Of a stretch of DNA of 64,000 nt, positions 23,578-35,127 are shown in pieces (position 1 is the stretch's first letter; the number at the start of each line of letters is the position of its first letter). The notes beneath the pieces were generated by a model. The model made no database searches, had not been told where the DNA came from, and worked only from the letters and a program-made list of their open reading frames with translations. The stretch comes from Cheiracanthium punctorium (Eukaryota > Arthropoda > Arachnida > Araneae > Cheiracanthiidae): NCBI GenBank assembly GCA_038373885.1, contig JAWZYV010013556.1:310001-374000 (forward strand), given 5' to 3'. Both the position numbers and the translations under genes were made by a program.

Positions 23578-23800
23578 CACTGTAAAAACTGTGGTGTTTT
23601 GCTGCACTTCATTTGGTGTAATATCACTCCCGAAATCGGGTGAACAAGCACTTTATTTCGGGTTAACACCAAATCAAGTTTAATATACACTTTTACTGAT
23701 GTCAAACACCAATATTGGTGTAATCTTGAGCTCTGCGAATCGGTGAGACACTTACTTAACACCAATTGAGAATTTTCTTACACCAATTTTAGTGTTCAGT
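23578..23800. mobile_element. MITE rich in ACACCAA/TTGGTGT, copy A
   Basis: It starts CACTGTAAAAACTGTGGTG and contains many copies of TTGGTGTAA or its complement (near 23613, 23665, 23707, 23760, 23780). A relative lies at 29351-29588, where the inverted ends are much clearer. The right boundary is approximate. No coding sequence. Confidence 0.55.
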
Positions 23801-23998
23801 AAGTTTCAGTTCAGTCTGTTGGCATCATCGAATCGAAAATCGAAAGTATTTGTTTGTTTATGACAGTGTTGATAACAGACGATCCGGTGGCGGGCAGTAT
23901 TTTATTCTACTATTGTATTGCTCTGTGGAAGATTTCATACCTATTGGATTAATTTATAGGTACGTATAAATTCTCAGTTTAGATTATGATATAAATAA

Positions 23999-24180
23999 TC
24001 TCTAACCAGGGGCGTAGCCAGAAATTTTTCATGGGGGGGTTACGACTACTACAACTCATATATATGTATACGTGTGTGTGCTAATGTAGTGAAGAATATA
24101 CATTTTGCATGGCAAAAAATTCCTCATGGGGGGGTTATGACCCCCCTAACCCCCCCCGCGGCTACGCCCCTGTTGCTAAC
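23999..24180. mobile_element. hAT-type MITE, 166 bp
   Basis: Inverted ends CAGGGGCGTAGCC (24007) and GGCTACGCCCCTG (ending 24172). The flanks TCTCTAAC (23999-24006) and TTGCTAAC (24173-24180) match at 6 of 8 positions, as an old 8-bp target duplication would. CAGGGG ends and 8-bp duplications are hAT features. Inside, ATGGGGGGGTTA occurs twice. Noncoding. Confidence 0.8.
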
Positions 24181-25467
24181 TATCCATTTCTTGTATATAT
24201 ATGCCTCAGTATTCAATTGTATTATAGTATTGAAAGCATGTTGCAGTAAATTACGGATTTCGAAAACTAAAGTTTTTTTTTTTTTTTCAAGAATTGCTAT
24301 TAAATTTCTTTAATTTAGTGCTTAAAAGATATAATTCTGCACAGAAAATGAAATTGTGATAAATATTTTTGTGAAAATTCATGGTTCTTTGATGCTGATT
24401 GAGAAGATAGAGCTGATAAGAAAATTTGAAAAAAAAAAACTGTTCTATTATGACTACTTAAATTAATATAGATTAAAAATACCACATTTTGCTGCTTTAT
24501 TATTTAACATGACTTACTTTAAATAACTTAGAATTAAAAGTTTGTAGTTTTATTAATTAGTATGTGTGCTAAACAGTAAAAAATTTTCTTAAAAGATCCA
24601 GGAAAATAGGAAATGATATTTAATTTTGTCTTTGTGATTATTATCATTAAATCAGGATTCTCATTAATCATTAGAAGCGGAATAGGTGAATTCTGAGGAA
24701 AATTGCGCATGGCATTTAAATTTCTGAAATTAATACTTGGTCATACGTAATGTATCATTTTATTCAGAAATATGTGTTAACTGTTCGAAGCTTAATGTGT
24801 TTTTTTCCAAATCACCCAACCACCCAAAAACAAAAGACAGAATCACTTTGCATTTTGTCTTCGCTTTGTGCGCTTCATGCTTAAACTGAAATAGTCTATT
24901 TTATTGCTTGTTCTAATAAAGTAAATTGATTTTTCAAAATACCATAAGTAGGTTATTTTTTATCCTTTGAATGTCTAATTAAACTTTGTTTTAAATAAGA
25001 TCTTTTTCCTCCTGGAAGATTACACAAGTTTCTACCACCAACAATAGGGTTCGTATAGCATAAAGAAAAAAGGTGGGGATGGGGATTTCTTTTTTCACGA
25101 AACAAGTGACCTTTCATTTTTATACCCACTTACAAGTTATTATACTAGTGGGAGTTGGTACATATCCTTATAGTATATATTATTGCGTAGTGCTGTCCTG
25201 TTAATGTGTTGTCCGTATTAAAAAAAAATAATAATCTTTAAAATTAAAATTAGATTTTTTTCCTCTATGTGATTTAGAATAACCAAACTTGTAAAAATTC
25301 ACTTAAAAAAAAAAGAAAAATAATAGACAGTCATACTGCCTTTGTATTTAATTGGTTTTTTTAGAGCTCTTATTATATGTAGTACTAGGTTACCGAGCCA
25401 TGCTCAGAATCTAAAGGCTCCTTAAGTGTAAAATAATGAATACGTAAGTGCCTTGGCACGTATCAAT
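24181..25467. other. No gene; short shared repeat at 25323-25395
   Basis: AT-rich. At 25323-25395 the sequence around CTGCCTTTGTATTTAATTG and TTTAGAGCTCTTATTATATG recurs at 28921-28977 in the same orientation, about 90% identical. No open frame of note. Confidence 0.55.
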
Positions 25468-26330
25468 AATCTTTATGGTTGCCAAAGATTTTCATCGCTG
25501 TCGGATCACCCATACATTATCAGGTAAGCTTTGGTCGGCATTCAATGTTACAATGGCATATACTTTGTTTTGAAGAGGGATGCTAAATATTCGATGGTCG
25601 GTGCCATCAGAGTTGAGCAAAAAGTAGTTTAACGTAAGGTGCCTCCTTTCCTTCTGTAGCAGATCAGTGAGGGTATCAGCGAATATCTTGGGCGATGCAT
25701 TCAATAACAGCGTCTTCATTACTTCAGAAATATATCTGTTCATATTGAGGACGTTCAAATTCAGCATCAAGAATTTGAGTTGGTTGAACTGTCAGATGAA
25801 TGAGTTTATAAAAAAAATTCATCAAGTCTGTTATACGCTGTTCGCAACGTAGCAGTACACACCAAAATCGTGAATAGTTTCACTCGTCATATACTGTGAA
25901 CAAATCCATTGTAAAATATGCTTTCAAATTTCGAATTCTTTGAAATTTGGGTGACATCGAAGAAACAACCACACCAATTCATTAGAAAATTCGGAATGTC
26001 CTACATCAATCTTACAGTCCCCAAAATAGTTTCGGTTAATTTTTGTTTTTACTCTTCAGAAAAATGCAAAGCTCCAGGGTGAATGCAATCCATGTTAAAA
26101 AGTTTTAAACTATGATAATAAGTACCCACATTTGTGGCAGCTTTGTAGATACTTAGACTGTTTACCCGAAGTATTTGTCGACGTCTAGCTGTTCCATATC
26201 GTTCTCCTTCCAGATACTAATTATCTGTTTAATCTGCTTGTGTTTGAACTGCACGTTACACATTTGGGCTAAGTGCTGCTGTCGGTGATCATATGTTTCC
26301 ACAGCTCGTTTTTGAGGTACACTTTCATGC
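25468..26330 (-). pseudogene. Decayed N-terminal part of an autonomous Helitron protein
   Basis: Minus-strand pieces in several frames resemble, in order, the region ahead of the Rep domain of Helitron replicase-helicases. First AVETYDHRQQHLAQM, like the repeated RxxETxxxRxxRL motif; then NMDCIHPGALHFSEE, like the conserved CxxCGALHFxxE block; then NYFGDCKIDVGHSEF and RCHPNFKEFE, like the following 'hPnFkeF..niR.YN' block. A 92-codon open part (25492-25770) follows, with LQKERRHLTLNYFLL. At least three frameshifts and several stops break it. The assignment rests on remembered motif order and needs a profile search. It lies 4.7 kb from the helicase relic at 31.0-31.4 kb in an order that excludes a single intact element. 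Confidence 0.5.
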
Positions 26331-27494
26331 ATTTACGTCTTTATAATACATCTATTATGATAATTCTTTACGATTGAAATTGTAAATTTCTCTATAGTGC
26401 TTCAATTCAAACATAAAATACTTATTTTATTCTAATTCAAAGAAAGTACATCATGCATAAACAAATTCTACAAACGTATAATCTTACATAAATATGCTTT
26501 AAACATAATTTTATTTTATAAACTCACGCTTAAGAAAATAAAAAAGTATAACACAATTTAAATTATTAGAACAAAAGGACACTTCGAAATCATGAAATCA
26601 AAAACAGAATAGATCAAAAATATTCTTTTATAATAACCCTAACAACTACTTAAACGTTGACAATAATAGAACAAACGAATGGACTGAAGAAAATGGACTT
26701 CTAACCTCGAATAAATCAAAAATAATCGCTCCTATATAGTTACGCTGATCCCTGACTCTGTCACAATTCCAGTTCAACCACTCAAAATAAAACTTTTACC
26801 ATCCAAACAGATTAAAAATGTATTGTCTAATAACTTAAAATTTACACGGTTCGTTGGTGCGATCAGCCTGAAAATTATCATAATTATGTAAAAAAAAAAA
26901 AGAAAAAGTGGAAAGAAAAAATCTGATAATCCACCCGTTCCCTGATTTTTAAGTAGGTTTTTTTTTGTATTTTTAGCTCTATTTCATTTAAGAGAATAAA
27001 AAAAGCTAATCATTTGAGTGTCAGAATCATCTATTGCAAGTGACATTGACGTTACATTGAAGTCACGGTTATCAGGCTTTGGAGGATAAATTACGATTCC
27101 AATTCGCCTAAGATAGCTTTTCTAAATTACTACTCAGTTTAAATTTTTTTCAAAAATAAAACGGTTTTCTATGCATTAAGCATGGATATAGGAGAGGATG
27201 TTGATACCAAACGAAATGTTTCGAATACGAAATGTTTCTGCAGATTATACAAGTCGAATTTCGATGTATAATAAAAATTGAATATGAAGTTATTTGATTT
27301 TAAGTGGGTAAATATTAAATATTCTGAGTGTAGACATTCTATCGCCCGCTGTAATTGTCTCCACAAAGGGCTTTATACTTTAGTTTAATGATAGTACACA
27401 ACACAGTCTAGTCCACGTCTAAATAAGAATTGAAAATTTATTAGAAAAAATCTTAGTAACCAGATTTCAGCCTCCCAATTTACTGCTTCCACCT
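26331..27494. other. No gene recognised
   Basis: Very AT-rich sequence. The minus-strand open frame at 27169-27366 shows no domain. Nothing else seen. Confidence 0.55.
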
Positions 27495-27761
27495 ATGGAC
27501 AACTCCCAGCCTGCGGCCGGATGGGGCCCGCCATGGCTTTTGGACCAGAACTCAGAACAAGTCAAAACCCTGTATAAAACCTATATAAAACATTCAAACT
27601 TCCATATAAATCCGAATTATACGACCCGCGATTTCGCTAACATCCTGAAGTCAGGCCAGGAGGCCACTATCGTAAAGTTCTGCCCGCAACTTTTAAAAGG
27701 TTGTCCGTACGATGATAAAATAAATGAGTTGAAATCATCAACTGCAGTGAATGAAAACTAA
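27495..27761 (+). CDS. Hypothetical 88-residue protein
   Basis: An ATG frame ending in TAA that has more balanced composition than its surroundings: it opens MDNSQPAAGWGPPWLLDQN and continues with YKTYIKHSNFHINPNYTTRD, ILKSGQEATIVKFCPQLLKG and CPYDDKINELKSS. The first 60 bp are clearly GC-richer than the flanks. There is no signal peptide or membrane segment. I do not recognise the family. It might be a first exon, a small gene or a fragment of a retroelement; an A14 tract lies 230 bp downstream (27988-28001), which could mark a retrotransposed copy. Low confidence that it is translated. Confidence 0.35.
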   Translation: MDNSQPAAGWGPPWLLDQNSEQVKTLYKTYIKHSNFHINPNYTTRDFANILKSGQEATIVKFCPQLLKGCPYDDKINELKSSTAVNEN

Positions 27762-28695
27762 ACTGATGGCTGATCATCTGCAAAATTAATTTGAATATCG
27801 GCTGCGAGCCCAATTTAGGAATCGATCGTATAATTTTTTCATCGGAGTTTCAAACATCGTTTCATTATAAACGGTTGATCCATTACAAAAAAGAAAAAAT
27901 CGTCAGGGTAACTACATTTAAATATTTATCGTCAACTTGGCGGAATAAGGCAGTTAAAATAGAATTCAACCTTGTGCCGTTATTTAAAAAAAAAAAAAAA
28001 TGGAATTTTCATGTTACGTCACAGGATCTTTTTTCATACTGTGAATGACTGAAAAGGGTGTCATTTTCATTTAAATTATTCGGCTAAGCTGAAACTTTTA
28101 TGCAGTTTTGAAATTCGCATCATATGGATCAATAAAATACATGAAAAATATTTATTGTTTTAGTATATACGCGAAAATACATTTAGCTTTACGTTAGTTA
28201 CAAAAGGATAATTGTAATAAATTCAGGCAATTTTCCACATAAAATTTACGAGTAGTTTTGTATTAATAACTATGAATTCAGAATAATTAAATTATTATTA
28301 CATCAAACGTATATTACATCAAGGTGCTTGCGGGGATGGCAACGAAGAATTTTTTCTCTTTTTCTTTCGCTGGTTGCCAGGACGATATTTTGAAATAAAA
28401 ATAACTTTTTAATTGTAAACAAATTTATGTAGCTGAATGGTGTAATATATCTAGTTACTAAAATATTTATTTGTCTGTGTATTGAACATCAAGTTCCATT
28501 TATTTTGTTTCTTTGCGAAATTAATTTTTACTATTATATATCGATGGCGTGTATTTTTTAATCCGCCCAAACTTATTTCAGCGTCCCTTTTAGGAAGATT
28601 GCATCAATTGTGTTTTTCAAACGCTCAATAGATGGCGCAACGTCCAAAAATTTTTAAATTTTAAATTTTGAGCATTTTAGAGTTTTTTCAATCAA
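27762..28695. other. No gene; A-run at 27988-28001
   Basis: It holds one poly(A) run and AT-rich sequence. A plus-strand frame at 27791-28048 runs through the A-run and looks spurious. Confidence 0.5.
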
Positions 28696-29030
28696 TTGAC
28701 CTCGCTGAATCGTTTCAGAGGCCCAAAAACCCCCCAGGTACGAAATTTAAAAAGAATCCTTAGAGCAGTTTTCGAGATCGTTTGGACATACACACACACC
28801 CACCCCCACACACACACACACAAACATTCCTCGTTTAATATAAGAGCGGATTACCAACTGCACTTAAACGCTGTATTTCTAAAATTTTATTTTTCCCAAA
28901 TAAGGGCATTAATGAAGAGGTAGTCATAGTGCCTTTGTATTTAATTGTTTTTGTTTAGAGCTCTTATTATATGTATTACCAACTGTACTTTATCGCTGTG
29001 TTTCTAAAATTTTATTTTTCCAAAATAAAT
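28696..29030 (+). repeat. (CA)n microsatellite and a short duplicated block
   Basis: (CA)-rich tract with CCAC interruptions at 28788-28822. The block ATTACCAACTGCACTT...CTAAAATTTTATTTTTCC at 28847-28900 recurs at 28974-29023, and the part between them (28921-28977) matches 25323-25395. These are fragments of one dispersed noncoding repeat. Confidence 0.65.
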
Positions 29031-29350
29031 GTGATGATTTTTCAATTTTTCTGTGTATTTTAATAAACATTGATGATTATGTGTATTCCATTCCCAAAGA
29101 AAAGATCTTAAATTTTATTTTAAAAAAAGTTATGGAATGTATTACTTTTCATGTAATTTATCTTGTTTTACGATAAAATTACTATTATTTTTTTTTATTT
29201 AAATATTTTATTATTTATTTATTTGCAATATTCTGGTGAAATCCTTTCAGAAAGTGGTCAATAACCTTAACAGAGATTTTTTTTTCTTTGAATTAGATTC
29301 GGCATATTCTTCCATTGATGTGGCAGCTATTTTGTTATTTTAAGCAGTAA

Positions 29351-29588
29351 ACTGTAAAAATTAATGGCGTAAGTGTACACCAAAATTGGTGGCAACTACT
29401 TTACACCAAAAATTGGTGTAATTTAATATGTGTGGTGTAATGAAACACCAAGACCCATATTTGGTGTTTCATCACACCAAAAATTATGGGTGGTGTTTTC
29501 TTACACCAATTATTCAATTACACCAATTTTGGTGTAAAGTAGTTGCCACCATTTTTGGTGTACACTTACACTTTTATTATTTGCAGTG
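29351..29588. mobile_element. MITE with long inverted ends, rich in ACACCAA/TTGGTGT, copy B
   Basis: Inverted arms of ~55 bp: TAAGTGTACACCAAAATTGG and GGCAACTACTTTACACCAAA on the left (29370-29424) pair with AGTAGTTGCCACC and TTGGTGTACACTTA on the right (to 29568). Weaker pairing extends outward to ACTGTAAA/TTTGCAGT. The middle repeats ACACCAA/TTGGTGT several more times. No TSD could be fixed. It lies immediately downstream, in the minus sense, of the proline-rich frame at 29607-29870. Confidence 0.75.
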
Positions 29589-29606
29589 AAGGAATGACTG
29601 ACGCAG

Positions 29607-29870
29607 TCAGCCAGAAATCGGCAATGGAGCGATGGACACCCACCGAGGAGGCTTTGGAGGAGCAGGTGCCCGCGGAACTACTTTTGGCAAAGAATGACTG
29701 ACACAATCAGCCAGAAAACGATCCAGAAGATCCCCAGGATAAAGTACTGGCAATGGAACGATGGACACCCACCGAGGAGGCTTCGGTGGTGCAGGTGCCC
29801 GCTCCACAGCAGTTACGTAAGAGTCCAGTCCTGAGCTGGCCACACTAAAATAATCGTCATCAGACGACAT
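29607..29870 (-). CDS. Proline-rich repeat protein with SH3-ligand motifs (putative, maybe partial)
   Basis: 87 codons from an ATG with A at -3. It opens MSSDDDYFSVASSGLDSY, an acidic, serine-rich start without a signal peptide, then has two tandem copies of a 43-residue unit (129-bp period, exactly in frame). The unit contains RAPAPPKPPRWVSI, PLPVLYPGDLLDRFL and DCVSHSLPKVVP. APPKPPR fits the PxxPxR class II SH3-binding pattern. The second copy is cut short by an internal deletion that shifts frame and gives a TGA. A third copy lies at 23434-23577. Between copies the third codon positions vary (GCA/GCT/GCC, CCG/CCA, ATC/ATT) while residues hold, a coding signature. It would be cytoplasmic if real. 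I do not recognise the family, and a downstream exon or a different 3' end is possible. Confidence 0.5.
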   Translation of the reverse strand: MSSDDDYFSVASSGLDSYVTAVERAPAPPKPPRWVSIVPLPVLYPGDLLDRFLADCVSHSLPKVVPRAPAPPKPPRWVSIAPLPISG

Positions 29871-30485
29871 TCTTCTTAGCTCAGATGAAGTTCAGATGAA
29901 CAGTCAAGATAATTAGCAGCAAGAAACGATGAGAGATGTTAGTTTACACTACAAAATCAGCAGTTGGCGTTTGAAATGGGTTGAAAGTTCAAAAGTAAGC
30001 GTAAAACAGTTTATGCGTAAAAACAATAAGTAGTAGAAAATGCAAGAACTAAGCAGTTACCAATTAGCAACTTTTCACCACAAAAATCGAAGAAGTCACT
30101 GATTTTATTCGCAAATTGATCGCTTTCTCACTCACACTTTAAAAAGCTTGGTTAGAAATGATTTGTATTTTTGATTGTTACAAATTTTGGGGGCTTACAA
30201 TAATGTATCACAATCAGGTTTCTAACAATGGAAACGCAAGTTTGAAATCATCTAAACAATATCAATTTATTCACTGTACAAACATGTATTTTACAGCATG
30301 CCAATTTAGCGTTAGACTGCATTTTTAATAAGTGACATATTATTATAAGAAGTATTTTTGAAAATACTGTACAGTGCGTTCCAGTGGTATAATACTCCAT
30401 AGCTATAACATATTTTTGCGTTATAAATCAATGTTGATCATGATGACCAGAGTTTCGCACTAGTTTGTAAATCCTGGCTTTCACT
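29871..30485. other. No gene recognised
   Basis: AT-rich sequence upstream (minus sense) of the proline-rich frame. It would hold that frame's promoter if it is a gene, but I cannot point to a TATA box or initiator with confidence. Confidence 0.5.
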
Positions 30486-30790
30486 ACACAACACAAGCAC
30501 AGTGCCTCACCATGGCAAAGTGATTATGCCACTGGAAATGGTAGACGGGCGAATTGTGAAGGTCCCGGGTTCGGATTCCTCCGCGCGTCCGTCGACCAAA
30601 CCGTTCGGAGTTTTCCGTCGTTTTCTCCGAAACTTAGCATAAATACAGGTTACGGCCCCTTAGAAAGACCCCCCCCCACGTAGGTCACCCCCTTCCCCTT
30701 GCGTTTTCCTTCTTACGAAGATTTATTAGCGGGAATCGAGCCAAGCACACAAATCCGATATACATTGTTCACAATAAGCACACAACAAAA
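30486..30790 (+). mobile_element. tRNA-derived SINE with target duplications
   Basis: The head reads like a tRNA gene on the plus strand: box A-like TGGCAAAGTGATTATGCC near 30513 and box B-like GGTCCCGGGTTCGGATTCC near 30561. A GC-rich body follows, with CCGTTCGGAGTTTTCCGTCG and a C-run. The element is flanked by 11-bp repeats, ACACAACACAA (30486-30496) and ACACAACAAAA (30780-30790), 10 of 11 matching, as target duplications. Length without the duplications is 283 bp. It would be transcribed by Pol III and mobilised by a LINE. Confidence 0.8.
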
Positions 30791-31025
30791 AAATAAATTT
30801 GTGATTGATCACAACTTGGCTGTCATTTTAGCTATCGTATTTCAATATCGGGGATTTTCCGTTATTTCTTGACATTGTTATGACTAAAATAATATTTTGT
30901 TATTTCATTATCTCTAAACATGAAAAGTCCAGTAATAATCCCAAGTAAAGTTCCGCTTTCGATTCAGAAAGGAATTTTTCAGTTAAATAAGTGAAAATAA
31001 CAAGTAAATTTCAGGTGTACACTAG

Positions 31026-31385
31026 TTAAATTAAAATTCCAAAATATATGCGGATGAAATTATGCTCAGTGATTCTCATTAGTTTCGTTCGCAGTTGGGG
31101 CAGGTTTGAATTATTTGGCTTTTTATCAGCTGGCTGAAAATTATCCAAACCATTAGCAGTCAAAGAACTCAAAATTTCTATAGGGTAATTATTGATTTTA
31201 CTGCCATCATGGCAAATTATTTTATCGTAGCTATGGCATACTTTCAGTTCACCATGTATTAAATTAAGTATATCAGTATTAATAAATGTACAATCATCAT
31301 TTTTATGTGCTAAAATAACTGGCTTCAATATGCTATTCGAGAGTATATTTTGTCCGAAATATTTCCATACACCTCATTAACAATG
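31026..31385 (-). pseudogene. Decayed Helitron/PIF1-type helicase fragment
   Basis: The minus-strand frame contains KPVILAHKNDDCTFINTDIL, then NLIHGELKVCHSYDKI and NYPIEILSSLTANGL. This follows the order of the C-terminal helicase part of Helitron proteins: an 'RAILAPKN..v..iN..iL' block, 'lpGe..tYlS.Ds', then 'YPvEfLnsL.psGlP'. The last 35 codons drift from the family, and the frame ends at a stop with helicase motif VI absent. Stops and shifts lie just upstream. No Helitron end is identifiable nearby. PIF1-like helicases of other origin are an alternative. Confidence 0.6.
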
Positions 31386-31778
31386 TAATATTATTTTCAT
31401 GTCCTATTGGTTGCTGATGTATTTCGCTAATATTTTCACTAAACTGCCGAATAATTTGATTTTTTGTAAATTTTGTTGGAATATTATAACCCTAGTGGAT
31501 CGTTGAAACTTAATGCTGTAATCTCAAAATGGACACAACAGTGGAACCATTATCCGACTTGGCTCAAAATATTGGCGCAATTTACTTATACTACGCCAAT
31601 TTACTAATTTTTTTGCAGTGCGTGGACATATTACACAAAAATTTTATCATTCGCACAACCACCTCCATACGAACTTTAACTATACTGAATTTCTTACTCA
31701 TCCGTTCGCACAATATGCTGCAAAAGAGGCACAAGATTTTCCTTAGCGTATTTATATATACATAAATTACTTTGGTGA
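31386..31778. other. No gene; possible further Helitron debris
   Basis: Frames broken on both strands. The frame at 31529-31765 (plus) is not recognisable. Confidence 0.45.
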
Positions 31779-31905
31779 AACAAAAATGAGTGGCAATCTA
31801 AACTTATCACTTTGGATGAAAAAAAAAAATTGAAGACAATCTACACTTATGATTTCGGATGAAACAAAAATGAGTGGCAATCTACACGTATCACTTTAGA
31901 TGATT
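31779..31905 (+). repeat. ~82-bp tandem repeat, partial copies
   Basis: GAAACAAAAATGAGTGGCAA followed by TCACTTTGGATGA occurs at 31779 and again at 31861. Between them lies a third, weaker match (CAATCTACACTTATGATTTC). Confidence 0.7.
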
Positions 31906-34900
31906 GATCCAAGATGAACATCCAAAGTAATAAATATAAATGAGTCTTTATATGCTGCCTCTTTCCTTTCCTAAATTTCATTTCTCTGCTCCAAAGCACA
32001 TTTTGGAACAAATTTTTATAAGAAAAGCAGACCCCAGAAGTTCATTTGTTTGTGTTTGTCAGAAGTTCTCGAAATTTCAGCAATTTTCTTCCTCTGTTCC
32101 TCTCTCAACACACTTTTAAAGGATGGAAGGCATATTCATTTAGTTTTGCTTAAAAATACCGAATAACATAATTACTATAAAATTTAAAGCTTAATTAGAC
32201 AGTGAAGAGGATAACTATCATTGAAACAAATTTTAACCTATATTATGCAAAGTTTTATAAAATATTTAAAATACTAAAATTCCCAGGAAAGAAATATTTT
32301 TTCAACGTACGTAAATCTGAGAAGAAACACGTTTTTCTGGAATATGCTTCCCCCCCCATAGAATTTTATGAATGTGTACTGCTTTTTCCTATCTGAAAAA
32401 TCAAAAATGAATTTTTAAAAAATGCATCATGCCCCTCATCAGATAATCAAACTTTTTTCGAAGTAAAGAAGTCGATTTTTTTTCTTGTGATCAGGTATGG
32501 ACTTGGCACTAAGCCTACCACATTGTGAAGCTCTGATCTCATATTTTTTTTAAATTTAAATCACTCGTTTTTTTTTTCCTGTTTGATCTGCAACATTCCT
32601 TTTTTTAGACTAATGTATGTATTTCTGTTCACTTTGATATAAATTTATCTGATTGAGAAAAGTAAATGTCTATACACGGGTCAAAATCTTTGTGGAAGCC
32701 TCAGCTAAAATAAACTGAAATGTAATATATTTAAAATGCACTTTAGTCACAACAATGATATTTTAATTTAGTTAAGGTATCAAGTTTTGCTGTTTTAACT
32801 TACTACATGCATTTTTAATCAATCAAATTGTGAATAATGTACTATATGCTTTTTTTGCAAAGTACTCAATATCCTGGAAATTAAACTTTTAAATATTTTA
32901 AAACTTTTTAAATTTGAATATATTTTACAAAGTTTCATTAAAAAATCTGAGTTCTGACTGTCATAAAGAACTATATAATGCTATGAAATTTTTATATATG
33001 TTATCGCTCCGGGTCACTATTATGTTTACTATTACAAATAGCGTGCATAGAATGAATAATTTTTTATTATTATTTTTTTTTTACAGGGAGACATAAAAGA
33101 CTTTGAATGCAGTAAAGTCGCACGGGCAATGCATATTTCAAGTGCATTTTGATAACGTTCATGTATTTAAAACGAAAGAAATTTAATGTAGATTTGTGAA
33201 GTTTGTAAGAGAACTTCACAAATCGAAGAATTATCGAATCATTATCGGATAAATATATCGGAATTCTGTACTTAACATTTCTAACCCTTTTATAAGGGCA
33301 AAAAAAAAGTGTCGCAGATAGGCTTACAAGTGATTAAAATAACTGTTTAATTTGTTAGGAGAAATAGCCATTCATTAAGCAGTAGTGTAAACTGTAACCA
33401 CAAAAAAAAGAGATTATGTTGGACAGTGTCTGATTATGCGTAGCAAATTTTCAAAGACAGAGGGTACATTCAAAGACAATTGCGTTTTCCAGAGTAAAAT
33501 ATGGTTCAAAAGGTATAAATTTCTGCTGAGTTATTGCTTTTTAAAGAAGCATTAGTCCTCCGATATCTGTAACAAATTGTCTGTAATCCGAAAATTTTAA
33601 ACATTCATTACCTTTTTAAAACTTAACAAGTGAGTTCAGACGACGTTTTTGATTTTACATTGCTATGTAATTTCAATTTGTTTTTGATTAACCTATCCCT
33701 TTTAAAAGTTTCTTGAGTAAGCGCTATAGCTAATCATTTTGTACTTTTTAAGCCATCTATAGTAAGAGAAAAATCTTATTTTAACCAAAATAAATAAAGG
33801 AATAAATAAATAAACATAAAGAAGAAATACACACACACATTTATATGTATATGTATACAAGTCGTCCCAACAAAACATTGACCTAGGCTTATATTCCTAA
33901 AATATTGATCATACTGATACGCAATAAATAACGAAGTTATCCAAAGTTATAGTTGTATGATATAAATTAAAATTTTTCCTAGATGAAATGTAAAAAAAAA
34001 AAAAAAAAAATCGATTATAAAACACTTTCCAATATAACATAGTTTGGACTCATTATAATGACCTAACCTGTTCGTTCTCATCATTTTAAGGACGTTCTAT
34101 TATCCTTCTCATGTCCATCGCTGTTGACATGGTTGTTCTCATGTCCATCATTACCCTTCTCGTCCATCATTCATGCCCATCAAGACTAAATGCTCGCCGT
34201 GTATGGCCAGAAATTGAGCTGTTTACACAGAGTAACTCTATATAAACAATGCTGTTCAGTGTAATTCGGGGCTTTTTAAGGTTGAAAATTAAGTATCATT
34301 TAATGAATGGTGGCGTTGTAAGTGAATGCATGAAATATTTACTAGTTGCCGTTGGATTGGATATCAATTGCTTTCAGCTTAGACAAAAGCAGCTGATGCA
34401 CTACTTGTGCCTTTCATTTCTTGTAATGAATTTTTTCATCATTTTTCTTCAAAACTTCTGTCAATCATTTTCGCTTACTGTATATTATACGAGGATTCTC
34501 GGGTTGCATAGTAGTCATGTGGAGTAAGGCAGAGAAGAGGTCGTACAGAATGAACAATCCCTTATTATATTTTTTGTGCACAGCAGACGAAGCCACGGAG
34601 GACTTGACACCCGTTGACGCGTTGCTAAAGTTTTTGCTGAAAGTTCAACACTGCGTCATTTTGTTCCAGAAGAAAAAAATCCCTTTTCCCGTGAGTTTTC
34701 GTTTAAATAGTCCATTTTCTGCAGCTCACCGCTACGGGGCCAATGGCGGTACATTAATTTTAATTTGCTTGAAATTTAATTGACAGTCTTATCTGTCTAT
34801 TGAGTAAACAGAATTCCATATTACATTAAAAAAAAGGCTCTGTCGGGAAAGTTCGTGAGTTGTTACCCCGCAACTGGAAACCCCATAGCCACAATTTCTG

Positions 34901-35127
34901 TAAATTTATTCTTCTTTAAATAAAAGGTTTTTCGTTTAAAACAAATGGAAATATTTAACAAACATAAATAGAATTACAATTGGATTTTAACTTTATTTAA
35001 TTTATTGTGAAATGATTTACTTTCTTTCATATATATATATATAATATAGAATAGTTAACTTACGTAATGTGGAATCCCAAGATAATCCATTGATAAAGTG
35101 AAAAAAACAGATAGCACATGTTGCCAA
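31906..35127. other. No gene recognised; A-run at 33992-34010
   Basis: AT-rich sequence with a poly(A) run and a short (AC)n-(AT)n patch at 33829-33857. Open frames at 34249-34527 and 34517-34783 (plus) overlap and show no domain. Confidence 0.55.

Noticed and set aside
27988..28001. A-run as the tail of a processed pseudogene
   Set aside because: No matching target duplication, and the upstream frame is not recognisable as a gene copy.
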